From JACJWR01 sp964556255 (lineage in GTDB: Bacteria > Actinomycetota > Actinomycetes > S36-B12 > UBA10799): a stretch of DNA of 38,541 nucleotides. The stretch is from the NCBI GenBank assembly GCA_964556255.1, contig CAZKVQ010000028.1, positions 1 to 38,541 of the forward strand, read 5' to 3'. Numbering within the stretch: the stretch's first letter is position 1; each line of letters begins with the position of its first letter. The position numbers were made by a program, and so were the translations under genes. The notes below the pieces were generated by a model. The model saw only the letters and a program-made list of their open reading frames with translations, was not told the origin of the DNA and did not search any database. Below are positions 31,123 through 38,541 of this stretch, in pieces.

Positions 31123-34119
31123 GTGACGTTCGAGACCCCGTCCTCCGCCGCACCCCGGGAGCCAGACGCGCAGGAGTCGCGCAGCCGCGGCCGTGTGCTC
31201 ATCCCGACGCTGCTCGTGCTCGGGGTGTTCGCGGTGCTGTTCATGGTCTTCGACAGCTTCTACACGGACCTGCTGTGGTTCCGCTCGGTGGAGAAGTCAG
31301 AGGTCTTCACCACCCAGCTGGCCACGAAGGCCCTGATGTTCGTGATGTTCGGGTTGGCGATGGCGATCCCGGTGGCCCTGTCGATGTGGTTCGCCTATCG
31401 CCAGCGGCCGTTCTTCCCCTCGGACACGCTCGAGCAGGCCAGTCTGGACCGCTACCGGTCCGGGTTGGAGCCGCTGCGCCGTCCGATCTTGATCGTCACG
31501 ACGGTGGTTCTCGGGCTGCTGGCGGGTATCTCGGCCTCGGGGCAGTGGAAGCTCTGGCTGATGTGGCGCAACGCCACCCCGTTCGGTGTGGTCGACAAGC
31601 ACTTCGGGATGGACGTCGGCTTCTGGGTGTTCACCTACCCGTTCATCCGTTTCGTGTCCGGTTTCATGTTCGCGGTGCTGTTCATCGCGCTGGTCGTCAA
31701 TCTGGTCGTCAACTATCTCTACGGCGGGCTTCGACTGCAGTCCAGCGAGGACCGGATGACCCGCGCGGCGCGGGTGCAGGTGTCGCTGATCCTCGGGTTG
31801 ATGCTGCTGCTGAAGGCGTTCGACTACGCGCTGGATCGATACGGGTTGGCGGTGAAGGACGACGACGTGGTGCTCGGCTTCACCGGTCTGAAGTTCCGCG
31901 ACGTCAATGCGCTGCTTCCTGCGAAGACGATCCTGCTGTTCGTGGCGCTGATCGTCGCGGTGCTGTTCTTCATCAACATGTTCCGCAAGATCTGGATGGT
32001 GGCCCTGGCCGGGCTCGGCCTGATGGTGGTCTCCGCGCTGGTGATCGGCGGCATCTACCCGGCGGTGGTGCAGCAGTTCCAGGTGAAGCCCAGCGAACTG
32101 GTCAAGGAGCAGCCGTACATCTCCCGCAACATCGAGGCCACCAGGGCGGCTTACGGGCTGGAGAAGGTGCAGACCCAGGACTACCCGGCGACCGCAGATC
32201 CGAACGCGGCCGCGCTGGCCAAGGACAAGGGCACGCTGGCCAACGTCCGGCTGTTGGACCCCTCGATCGTGTCGCCGACGTACCGCGCGCTGCAGCAGAT
32301 CCGCGGCTTCTACTCCTTCCCCGACACCCTCGACATCGACCGCTACGACCTGCCGGCGGGGCAGCGCGGCGCGGTGGTGTCGGTCCGGGAACTGGACCTC
32401 GGCGGTATCCCGGACTCGCAGCGCAACTGGGCCAACGACCACGTCGTCTACACCCACGGCTACGGCTTCGTGGCGGCGTACGACAACACCGCTACCGCCG
32501 GTGGCACACCGGAGTTCTTCGAGGAGGACATCCCACCGAAGGGCAAACTCGACGTGGCGCAGCCGCGGGTGTACTTCGGGGAGAAGTCGCCGGAGTACTC
32601 GATCGTGGGTGCCCCCGAAGGGGCCACCCCGCGTGAGCTGGACTACCCGGATGACACCAGCCCCACCGGTCAGCGCAACAACACCTACACCGGCAAGGGC
32701 GGGGTGCCGGTGGGTTCGCCGCTGAACAAGTTGCTGTTCGCGGCCAAATTCAGCGAACCCAACATCCTGCTGTCGGATCTGGTGAATTCGGACTCGCGCA
32801 TCATGTGGGATCTCTCACCGCGCGAGCGGTTGGCGAAGGTGGCGCCGTGGCTGATCCCCGACGGTGACCCGTACTCGGCGGTGGTCAACGGTCGCATCGT
32901 GTGGATCCTGGACGCCTACACCGACACCGACCAGTACCCGTACTCCACCCGGGTCAACCTCAACGACGCGACCTCGGACTCGATCAACGCGACCGCCACG
33001 AACGTCTTCGCGCAGCCGCCGAACTACGTCAACTACATGCGCAACTCGGTCAAGGCGGTGGTCGACGCCTACGACGGCACGGTGGACCTGTACGCGTGGG
33101 ATGAGCAGGATCCGATCCTGAAGACCTGGCAAAAGGCCTTCCCCGGGATTGTGAAGCCAAAGGCGGAGATGAACGCCGACCTGGTCGCGCACGTGCGCTA
33201 CCCGGAGGACCTGTTCAAGGTGCAGCGGCTGGTGTACAGCCGCTACCACGTCACCGACCCGGGTGCGTTCTACAACGGCCAGGACTTCTGGATCATCCCG
33301 AACGATCCGACGGATCGGCAGTCCAACCAGTACCAGCCGCCGTACTACCTGACCTTGCAGATGCCGACGCAGACCGCGCCCGCGTTCTCGTTGACCACCG
33401 CATTCGCGCCGGCGAAACGCCAGACACTGGCGGCGTTCATGGCCGTCGACTCGGCTCCGGGGGACGGGTATGGCCAATTCCGGGTGCTGCAGCTACCCCG
33501 CAACACCACGATCCCGGGTCCGGTGCAGGTGCAGAACACGTTCGAGTCCGATCCGGAAGTGGCGTCGCAGTTGTCGCTGCTGCGCCGCGGTGGGTCGGAC
33601 GTGGAGTTGGGCAACTTGCTCTCGCTGCCGGTCGGCGGCGGCATGCTGTACGTGGAACCTGTGTATGTGCGGGCGTCCACAGGTGGGTATCCGTTGCTGC
33701 GCAAGGTGTTGGTGTCCTTCGGCAACAAGGTGGCCTTCGAGGACACGTTGGCGAAGGGTTTGACGAAGGTGTTCGGCGCCACGGCGACCACGCCGACGGC
33801 TCCGACCACTCCCGGCACGCCGACGACGCCGGCGGCTCCGAGCACGGAGCTCGAGCAGGCCCTCGCCGAGGTGGAGAAGGCCTTCGCCGACGGCGAGGCC
33901 GCGCTGCGCAACGGCGACTTCGCTGCGTATGGCGAGGCGCAGAAGCGGCTCGCCGAGGCGATCAAGAAGGCGCAGGCACTGGCCGCACCGGCGCCTGCGG
34001 CAACCGCCCCCGCGACTCCGGCCCCGAGTGAGACGGCCGCCCCAGCTCCTGCGCCGACGGCGGCAGCTGCCGCGGCCGCGTTGGTGCCGCACTTCTTCGG
34101 TCCGGGGGCCCGGGGCTGA
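31123..34119 (+). CDS. UPF0182 family membrane protein
   Basis: This protein has 998 residues, about the usual length for UPF0182 (Rv3193c in M. tuberculosis). About seven transmembrane helices lie in the first 320 residues, beginning with VLIPTLLVLGVFAVLFMVF. They are followed by a large extracytoplasmic domain with conserved stretches such as ERLAKVAPWLIPDGDPYSAV, RIVWILDAYTDTDQYPYS and RYPEDLFKVQRLVY. The last 110 residues are Pro/Ala/Thr-rich around a charged helix (ELEQALAEVEKAFADG). Its function is unknown; an envelope role is inferred from topology. GTG 31123 is leaderless behind TAGGGT. The diguanylate cyclase gene follows 37 bases after the stop. Confidence 0.93.
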   Translation: MTFETPSSAAPREPDAQESRSRGRVLIPTLLVLGVFAVLFMVFDSFYTDLLWFRSVEKSEVFTTQLATKALMFVMFGLAMAIPVALSMWFAYRQRPFFPSDTLEQASLDRYRSGLEPLRRPILIVTTVVLGLLAGISASGQWKLWLMWRNATPFGVVDKHFGMDVGFWVFTYPFIRFVSGFMFAVLFIALVVNLVVNYLYGGLRLQSSEDRMTRAARVQVSLILGLMLLLKAFDYALDRYGLAVKDDDVVLGFTGLKFRDVNALLPAKTILLFVALIVAVLFFINMFRKIWMVALAGLGLMVVSALVIGGIYPAVVQQFQVKPSELVKEQPYISRNIEATRAAYGLEKVQTQDYPATADPNAAALAKDKGTLANVRLLDPSIVSPTYRALQQIRGFYSFPDTLDIDRYDLPAGQRGAVVSVRELDLGGIPDSQRNWANDHVVYTHGYGFVAAYDNTATAGGTPEFFEEDIPPKGKLDVAQPRVYFGEKSPEYSIVGAPEGATPRELDYPDDTSPTGQRNNTYTGKGGVPVGSPLNKLLFAAKFSEPNILLSDLVNSDSRIMWDLSPRERLAKVAPWLIPDGDPYSAVVNGRIVWILDAYTDTDQYPYSTRVNLNDATSDSINATATNVFAQPPNYVNYMRNSVKAVVDAYDGTVDLYAWDEQDPILKTWQKAFPGIVKPKAEMNADLVAHVRYPEDLFKVQRLVYSRYHVTDPGAFYNGQDFWIIPNDPTDRQSNQYQPPYYLTLQMPTQTAPAFSLTTAFAPAKRQTLAAFMAVDSAPGDGYGQFRVLQLPRNTTIPGPVQVQNTFESDPEVASQLSLLRRGGSDVELGNLLSLPVGGGMLYVEPVYVRASTGGYPLLRKVLVSFGNKVAFEDTLAKGLTKVFGATATTPTAPTTPGTPTTPAAPSTELEQALAEVEKAFADGEAALRNGDFAAYGEAQKRLAEAIKKAQALAAPAPAATAPATPAPSETAAPAPAPTAAAAAAALVPHFFGPGARG

Positions 34120-34156
34120 TGGCCGGCCGCCGGGTTGCTGACTGGGAGTCGTGAGC

Positions 34157-36604
34157 ATGGCCGAGCGGCACGAAGGCGGCCGACCTGGGCCACGGGTCTC
34201 AGGTGGTGACGCGGAAGCGTGGTTGCGGGCGATCCTGGAGTCGCTGCATGACGGGATCGTTGTGCAGGATGCCCGTGGGGTCATTTTGGATTCGAATGCG
34301 GCTGCCCAGCGGATTCTTGGACTGACCCCCGACGAGATGGCAGGGCGAACCTCGACGCATCCCATGTGGCGGACGGTCCACGAGGACGGCTCACCGTTTC
34401 CCGGTGAGACGCATCCGGCGATGATGACGCTGGCTACCGGTGAGCCTCAGCGCGATGTCTTGATGGGTGTTCACAAGCCGGATGGCTCCCTGACGTGGAT
34501 CGTGATCAACAGTTCCCTGATCGAGACCGCCGAGGGTGAGCAGGTTGTGACGTCCTTCAGTGACGTCACCGAGGCCCGCGAGGTCGCGATGCGTTATCGC
34601 CTGCTCGCCGAGAACTCGACTGATGTCGTCTACCAGTTGGACGCCGACAGCACGCTGGTGTGGATCTCGCCGTCGGTGGAGACCGTGCTGGGCTGGACTC
34701 CCGACGAGCTGATGGGCACCCGGACCGCGGATCTGACGCATCCGGATGACCTGGCCCGATTGGAGCAGTGGCGAGCCGAGGTGATGGAGAACATCGGCAC
34801 CAGCACTCCGGTCAACGCGGTGGAGCTGCGCGGTCGAACCGTCACGGGTGCCTACCGCTGGATGTCCATCCAGTCCCGGCCCATCCTCAGCAGCGACGGG
34901 ACGGCCACCGGGACGGTGGTCGGCGTCCGTGATGTCCACGAGGAAGTTCTGGCACGCCACGAGGCGGAGGCCTCGCGTCGGCGGTTCGCTTCGATGTTCG
35001 CTTCCCATGACGCGATGATGCTGCTGATCGACCCGTCCGACGGAGCCATTGTCGACGCCAATCGATCGGCCGTCCGTTTCTACGGCTACACGCACGAGGA
35101 ACTCACCAGCATGGTGATCTCGGACATCAACGTTCTGCCGACGTCGGAGGTGGCTCAGCGCTGGCAAGAAGCCTTTGCAGGGGAACGCAATGCGTTCGTG
35201 TTCCCACACCGGCTGGCCGACGGTTCGATCCGACAGGTCGAGGTGCATTCATCGCCGACCGACGAGCCGGGGCGCATGCTGCTGTTCTCCATTGTGCGGG
35301 ATGTCACCGAGGACGTCGCTGCGCGCACGGCCCTGGTGGCTGCCGAGGACCGCTACCGAATGCTTGCCGAGAATGCCACTGACGCTGTCTATCTGGCATC
35401 GCCGAGCGGCACCATCGAATGGGTCTCGCCGGCGGTGAAGCGGTTGCTGGGCTGGAATCCCGATGCCCTGCTCGGGAAGAAGTCAGCGGAGTTGGTTCAC
35501 TTCGAGGATCTGCCGACCTACCGGTCCATGGTGGCCGACGTCGAGCAGGGCAGGGAGCCGGTCACATGGGAGTTCCGGGCCAAACATGTTGATCGCACCT
35601 ACCGCTGGATGTCCGCGGTCAGCAGCCCGATCATCGACGAGGGGGGAGTGCTGACGGGCCGGATCACGACCCTTCGGGACATCGATCAGCAGGTGCGGGA
35701 CCGGCAGGCGCTGGCCCGCAGTGAGCAGACGTTCCGATTGGCGATGGCTGGTGCCCCGCACGAGATGGCGGTCGTCGGGTTGCATGGCCCGATCCTGCAG
35801 GCCAACCAAGTGCTGCGGGACCTGGTCGGCCGCGAGGAGTCCTGGCTGACCCAGCACAACGAGGCGGAGTTGCTTCACCCGGAGGATGCCGAGGCCGATC
35901 GAGAGGCGCGTGACCAACTCCTGGCAGGCGACTGGGAATTCAACTCCCACGAGGCCCGATTGGTTGCCTCGGATGGCCGCGAGATCTGGGTACAGCACTC
36001 GCTTGCCCTGGTGCGCGACGAGCATGGGATGCCGGTGTTCTATGTCTCCCAGTTCCAGGACATCACGGAGGCGCGTGAGACACGGTCAGCCCTGGAGCAC
36101 CGAGCCAGTCACGACGCTCTGACGGGTCTGATCAACCGGGAGGAACTCGACCGGAGGGTGGCCGAACACCTCGACCGCGCACATGGCAGCAACGCTGAGA
36201 TCGCCCTGCTCTACTGCGACCTGGACAATTTCAAGAAGATCAACGATGGCCGTGGCCATGCCGCGGGCGATGCCGTTTTGAAGAGCGCCGCGCAGCGAAT
36301 CAGGTCCGTGGTGGGCGCCGGCAGCGTGGTTGCGCGTCTCGGCGGGGACGAGTTCGTGGTGTTGCTCGCTGATGCCCCAGACCTGGTGTCGGCGCTCGCC
36401 GTAGCTGAGGCGATCCGGGAAGCTGTCGCCCAGCCGATCACCTTCGACGACCGCACGCTTGCGGTCACGGTGAGTGTCGGGCTGGTCGTTTCCGATGGTG
36501 AGGCGGAGTCACATCGCCTGATCCGCGACGCCGACCAGGCCCTCTACCGGGCCAAGCGACAGGGGAGGAATCAGGTCGTCGTCTTCGACGCGAACTACGG
36601 GTGA
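34157..36604 (+). CDS. Five-PAS diguanylate cyclase (GGDEF)
   Basis: This 815-residue protein has no transmembrane helix. Five PAS domains lie at about 22-140, 147-265, 275-390, 398-512 and 520-640, followed by a GGDEF domain at 648-812. The active-site motif is an exact GGDEF (729-733), with CDLDNFKKINDGRGHAAGD as the metal and substrate region, so cyclic di-GMP synthesis is expected. The RxxD inhibitory site five residues before GGDEF is absent (GAGS there). No EAL domain is present. PAS2 and PAS4 are strikingly alike (RYRLLAENSTDVVYQL; RYRMLAENATDAVYLA), which points to internal duplication. Start ATG 34157 has GGGAG 8 bases upstream. The signals sensed are unknown; no heme or flavin signature is obvious. 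Confidence 0.93.
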   Translation: MAERHEGGRPGPRVSGGDAEAWLRAILESLHDGIVVQDARGVILDSNAAAQRILGLTPDEMAGRTSTHPMWRTVHEDGSPFPGETHPAMMTLATGEPQRDVLMGVHKPDGSLTWIVINSSLIETAEGEQVVTSFSDVTEAREVAMRYRLLAENSTDVVYQLDADSTLVWISPSVETVLGWTPDELMGTRTADLTHPDDLARLEQWRAEVMENIGTSTPVNAVELRGRTVTGAYRWMSIQSRPILSSDGTATGTVVGVRDVHEEVLARHEAEASRRRFASMFASHDAMMLLIDPSDGAIVDANRSAVRFYGYTHEELTSMVISDINVLPTSEVAQRWQEAFAGERNAFVFPHRLADGSIRQVEVHSSPTDEPGRMLLFSIVRDVTEDVAARTALVAAEDRYRMLAENATDAVYLASPSGTIEWVSPAVKRLLGWNPDALLGKKSAELVHFEDLPTYRSMVADVEQGREPVTWEFRAKHVDRTYRWMSAVSSPIIDEGGVLTGRITTLRDIDQQVRDRQALARSEQTFRLAMAGAPHEMAVVGLHGPILQANQVLRDLVGREESWLTQHNEAELLHPEDAEADREARDQLLAGDWEFNSHEARLVASDGREIWVQHSLALVRDEHGMPVFYVSQFQDITEARETRSALEHRASHDALTGLINREELDRRVAEHLDRAHGSNAEIALLYCDLDNFKKINDGRGHAAGDAVLKSAAQRIRSVVGAGSVVARLGGDEFVVLLADAPDLVSALAVAEAIREAVAQPITFDDRTLAVTVSVGLVVSDGEAESHRLIRDADQALYRAKRQGRNQVVVFDANYG

Positions 36605-36619
36605 GGTCCGATTCGCCCC

Positions 36620-38263
36620 TCACACGGCGCTGAACACGCGACGCCCGTCGATCCAGGTGCTCAGCACCGTGATGCCGGGCAGGTCCGCGACGGCGGTCGT
36701 ATGCGGGTCGGCATCGCACCAGATGAGGTCGGCGCGGTTGCCGGGTTCCAGCGTCCCGGCGTCCGCCAGCCGCAACGTGTCCGCCGCGGTCGCTGTGTAT
36801 GCGGTCAGCGCTTCCGCGACCGTCAGCGCCTGCTCGGGATCGATCGCGGAGCCGTGGGAATCCAGCCGCGCAGCGGCCGCGGCCACCCCAGTCCACGGGT
36901 TGAGCTCGGCAGCGGGGAAGTCGGAACTGAACGTGAGCGGGATGCCTGCGTCGAGCATGGTCCGGAACGGCATGAGCTGCAAGGGTTTCGGGACCGGTGT
37001 GAGGTTCAGTTCGTGGCCGAATGCTGTGAGGAATCCAGGTTGTGCCACGACGGGCAGGCGGTTGGCGGCCAGCGATCCGATCAGGGCGATGTCGATCGCC
37101 ATAGCGTGTTCGACCCGCACCGATACGTCCTCAGCCAAACCGGAGTCGGCGGCCAGGGCTCGCAGCACCGAGGCCACTGCGCCGTTGCCGATGGCATGTA
37201 CCGCGAGGGCGGAATCGCTTTCCGCGGCGATGCGCAGGATCTGGGGGAGGGCGTTCTCCTCCGGGAAGCGAATCCCGGTGTGCCACATGCCGTCGGGTTC
37301 GCGGCGCGGGAAGCCGGCACGGCGCCCCATCGCCCGCGCCAACCCTCGCTCGGGACCGAAACCGGCGCGGGTGGAGGTCTTCATCACAGTGCGCACCTGC
37401 TTGGACGTCATGCACAGGTGGCAGTATTCGCCACCGTCGGCCAACACCTTCGCGGTGCCGCCTGGGACGATTCCGGGCTCGTCGATTCGGGCACCGGTCA
37501 GCAGCGGGGTGACCCCGACGCCGGCCTGCCCGAGGACGGCGACCACGTCGGCGGCCAGATCCGCCGGTACGGCCGCGTCCCCGATCCGGGAGATGCCCAG
37601 CGCGGTCAGGCGTCGGCCGTAGGCGGCCAGCCGCGCCCGCCAGCGCCCGGTCGGATCCGGCGCTCGGGACGCGGTCTGGGCCTCGAAACTCGCCGCCCCC
37701 AACAGCACGCCGGTGGGGCGACCGCGTCGATCCTTCACGATTCGACCGCCAGGGGGATCGGGGGTGGCGGCGGTGATCCCCAGTGCCGCCAGACCAGCGG
37801 AGTTCACCGCCGACTCGTGGTAGGTGCGGCTGATGACGTGCAGCGGACGGTCGGGGCAGACACTGTCGAGTTCAGCGGCGGTCGGGCTGCGGTGCTCGGC
37901 CAGCGTCAGCGGCTGGTAGCCGTGGAAGCGCAGCCAGGGTGTGTCAGGGTCTGCCGGGGCGGTGGCGATGAGGGTCGTGAGTTCGGCGAGCAGCCCGGCG
38001 ATGTCATTCCCGCGTCGGTAGAGCACGTCGGTGTAGGGATCCACCGCCACCAGGAAGGCGTGCTGGTGGGCATCGATGAAGGCGGGCATCACCGCACCCC
38101 GGTCCAGCGAAACCTCTTCGGTGCCAGCGGGAACTTCAGCCCGGACGGCGGCGAGGGGGCCGGTGGCGGCGACCACGCCGTCGTGGACCGCGACCGCCGC
38201 TACGGGCGGTGAATCGTGGCGGATCCGGATCGGGACTCCGTGCAGGATGAACGAGTCACTCAT
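36620..38263 (-). CDS. YtcJ-type amidohydrolase
   Basis: This 547-residue metal-dependent hydrolase belongs to the amidohydrolase-3 group. Motifs: a small N-terminal beta part, the metal-binding HxH in IDAHQHAF (His66, His68), AVHAIGNGAV, RVEHAM, and FSSDFPAAELNPW with the catalytic Asp. The C-terminus (LEPGNRADLIWCDADP) closes the composite beta domain. Members hydrolyse amides, formamides or similar compounds, and the substrate cannot be told here. Start ATG 38263 has GAGGAGG 5 bases upstream, an excellent site. No signal peptide is present, so it is cytosolic. It converges with the diguanylate cyclase gene (15-base spacer) and is divergent from the secreted-protein gene. Confidence 0.9.
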   Translation of the reverse strand: MSDSFILHGVPIRIRHDSPPVAAVAVHDGVVAATGPLAAVRAEVPAGTEEVSLDRGAVMPAFIDAHQHAFLVAVDPYTDVLYRRGNDIAGLLAELTTLIATAPADPDTPWLRFHGYQPLTLAEHRSPTAAELDSVCPDRPLHVISRTYHESAVNSAGLAALGITAATPDPPGGRIVKDRRGRPTGVLLGAASFEAQTASRAPDPTGRWRARLAAYGRRLTALGISRIGDAAVPADLAADVVAVLGQAGVGVTPLLTGARIDEPGIVPGGTAKVLADGGEYCHLCMTSKQVRTVMKTSTRAGFGPERGLARAMGRRAGFPRREPDGMWHTGIRFPEENALPQILRIAAESDSALAVHAIGNGAVASVLRALAADSGLAEDVSVRVEHAMAIDIALIGSLAANRLPVVAQPGFLTAFGHELNLTPVPKPLQLMPFRTMLDAGIPLTFSSDFPAAELNPWTGVAAAAARLDSHGSAIDPEQALTVAEALTAYTATAADTLRLADAGTLEPGNRADLIWCDADPHTTAVADLPGITVLSTWIDGRRVFSAV

Positions 38264-38332
38264 GATGTCCTCCTCGCTCCCGATACTTCCCTACCGCGGG
38301 TTGGCAAAGAAAATCGAGCCCGATGTTTAAGT

Positions 38333-38345
38333 CGGACAGTGTCCG
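38333..38345. promoter_or_regulatory. 13-base palindrome, candidate operator
   Basis: CGGACAGTGTCCG is a perfect inverted repeat around one central base. It lies in the 143-base divergent region between the amidohydrolase and the secreted-protein genes, 61 bases before ATG 38407. Its size suits a dimeric regulator. A possible -10 box (TAACAG) follows at about 38350. Confidence 0.4.
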
Positions 38346-38406
38346 GGCATAACAGTGCCAGGCCGGGACGGTCCCAGCCGAACAGACTTCGAACGGAGCA
38401 CTTCAC

Positions 38407-38541
38407 ATGTCCAGCACCCCCACTTCCGGTTCACCCCGCACCTCTGCTCGCCTCTCGCGCATCGGCCTGGCCGCCGCTGCCGGTATCGCCGCGGTCGGCC
38501 TGTGCGCCGGCCCGGCGGCCGCCGCGGTAACGGCACCAGCG
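38407..38541 (+). CDS. Secreted protein, N-terminal fragment
   Basis: Only the first 45 codons are present; the gene runs off the window end. ATG 38407 has GGAG 8 bases upstream. The N-terminal region is Ser/Thr/Arg-rich (SPRTSARLSRIG). A hydrophobic core, LAAAAGIAAVGLCAGPAAAA, then leads to AVTAPA, a typical Sec signal peptide with an Ala-x-Ala cleavage site near residue 39. No twin-arginine pair and no lipobox are seen. The mature protein is not in the window, so its function is unknown. Confidence 0.75.
   Translation, partial: MSSTPTSGSPRTSARLSRIGLAAAAGIAAVGLCAGPAAAAVTAPA

Noticed and set aside
31297..32457. 386-codon reverse frame inside the UPF0182 gene
   Set aside because: His/Gln/Asp-rich composition with no motifs; an antisense shadow of a well-supported gene.
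36701..38212. 503-codon plus-strand frame
   Set aside because: It lies wholly antisense to the amidohydrolase, is rich in Gly, Arg, Gln and His, and has no domain signature; long antisense frames are expected in high-GC DNA.

Overview
The window is high-GC DNA from an actinobacterium (class Actinomycetes). The evidence is family content and gene order, not rRNA, of which there is none here. It encodes AdnA/AdnB, a mycoredoxin with a CGYC motif, a UvrD2-type helicase with a tetracysteine and HRDC tail, MoeZ, DUF3107, a UPF0182 protein, DUF5679 and a PPA1309-type protein, and many genes start without a leader behind a TANNNT box. From memory of the Mycobacterium tuberculosis map, the order from the ParA-like gene to the UPF0182 gene follows Rv3213c to Rv3193c closely, with local gains and losses. 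The sequence is a draft assembly. It has two runs of exactly 100 N (21340-21439, 26712-26811) and one of 10 N (29671-29680), and it is cut at both ends inside genes.

Layout. 1-1708: the end of an acyl-CoA dehydrogenase, a general-stress-protein-17M-like membrane protein and a DMT/EamA-type transporter. 1734-4312: a reverse-strand reading frame joining an alpha/beta hydrolase to a RsbW-like ATPase, divergent from a ParA/Soj ATPase that overlaps a small zinc-ribbon protein. 4355-8945: DEAD-box RNA helicase, ferritin-like protein, DUF3107 protein, TetR regulator and MoeZ. 9024-11897: a large membrane protein combining a pseudokinase-like domain with a YbhN/LPG-synthase-type membrane domain. 11958-23781: a DNA-repair and nucleotide block with adnA-adnB, nudC, a stand-alone 5'-3' exonuclease, an endonuclease/exonuclease/phosphatase protein, mycoredoxin (cut by a gap) and uvrD2. 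23869-26425: ABC1/UbiB kinase, DUF5679 zinc ribbon and an enoyl-CoA hydratase. 26426-26814: no gene, but a nested palindrome, a cluster of DnaA-box-like motifs and a gap. 26815-34119: YgjP-type metallopeptidase, zincin-family protein, a small membrane protein coupled to a PDZ/Lon-type protease (broken by a frame problem and a gap), PPA1309 protein and the UPF0182 protein. 34157-38541: a five-PAS diguanylate cyclase, an amidohydrolase and the start of a secreted protein.

How the genes fit together. The repair block carries three SF1 helicase chains (AdnA, AdnB, UvrD2) and two stand-alone nucleases. It is packed tightly: adnA-adnB and exonuclease-nudC overlap as ATGA, and adnB and nudC overlap tail to tail. 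The YlbL-type protease, zincin, UPF0182 and PPA1309 genes form a conserved envelope and proteolysis group.

The most interesting observations are the hydrolase-ATPase fusion, the pseudokinase-flippase-like protein, the leaderless-promoter signature shared by at least eight genes, a 37-bp tandem repeat that duplicates the ends of two convergent genes, and the palindrome and DnaA-box-like cluster next to the second gap. No mobile element, CRISPR array, tRNA or rRNA was recognised.
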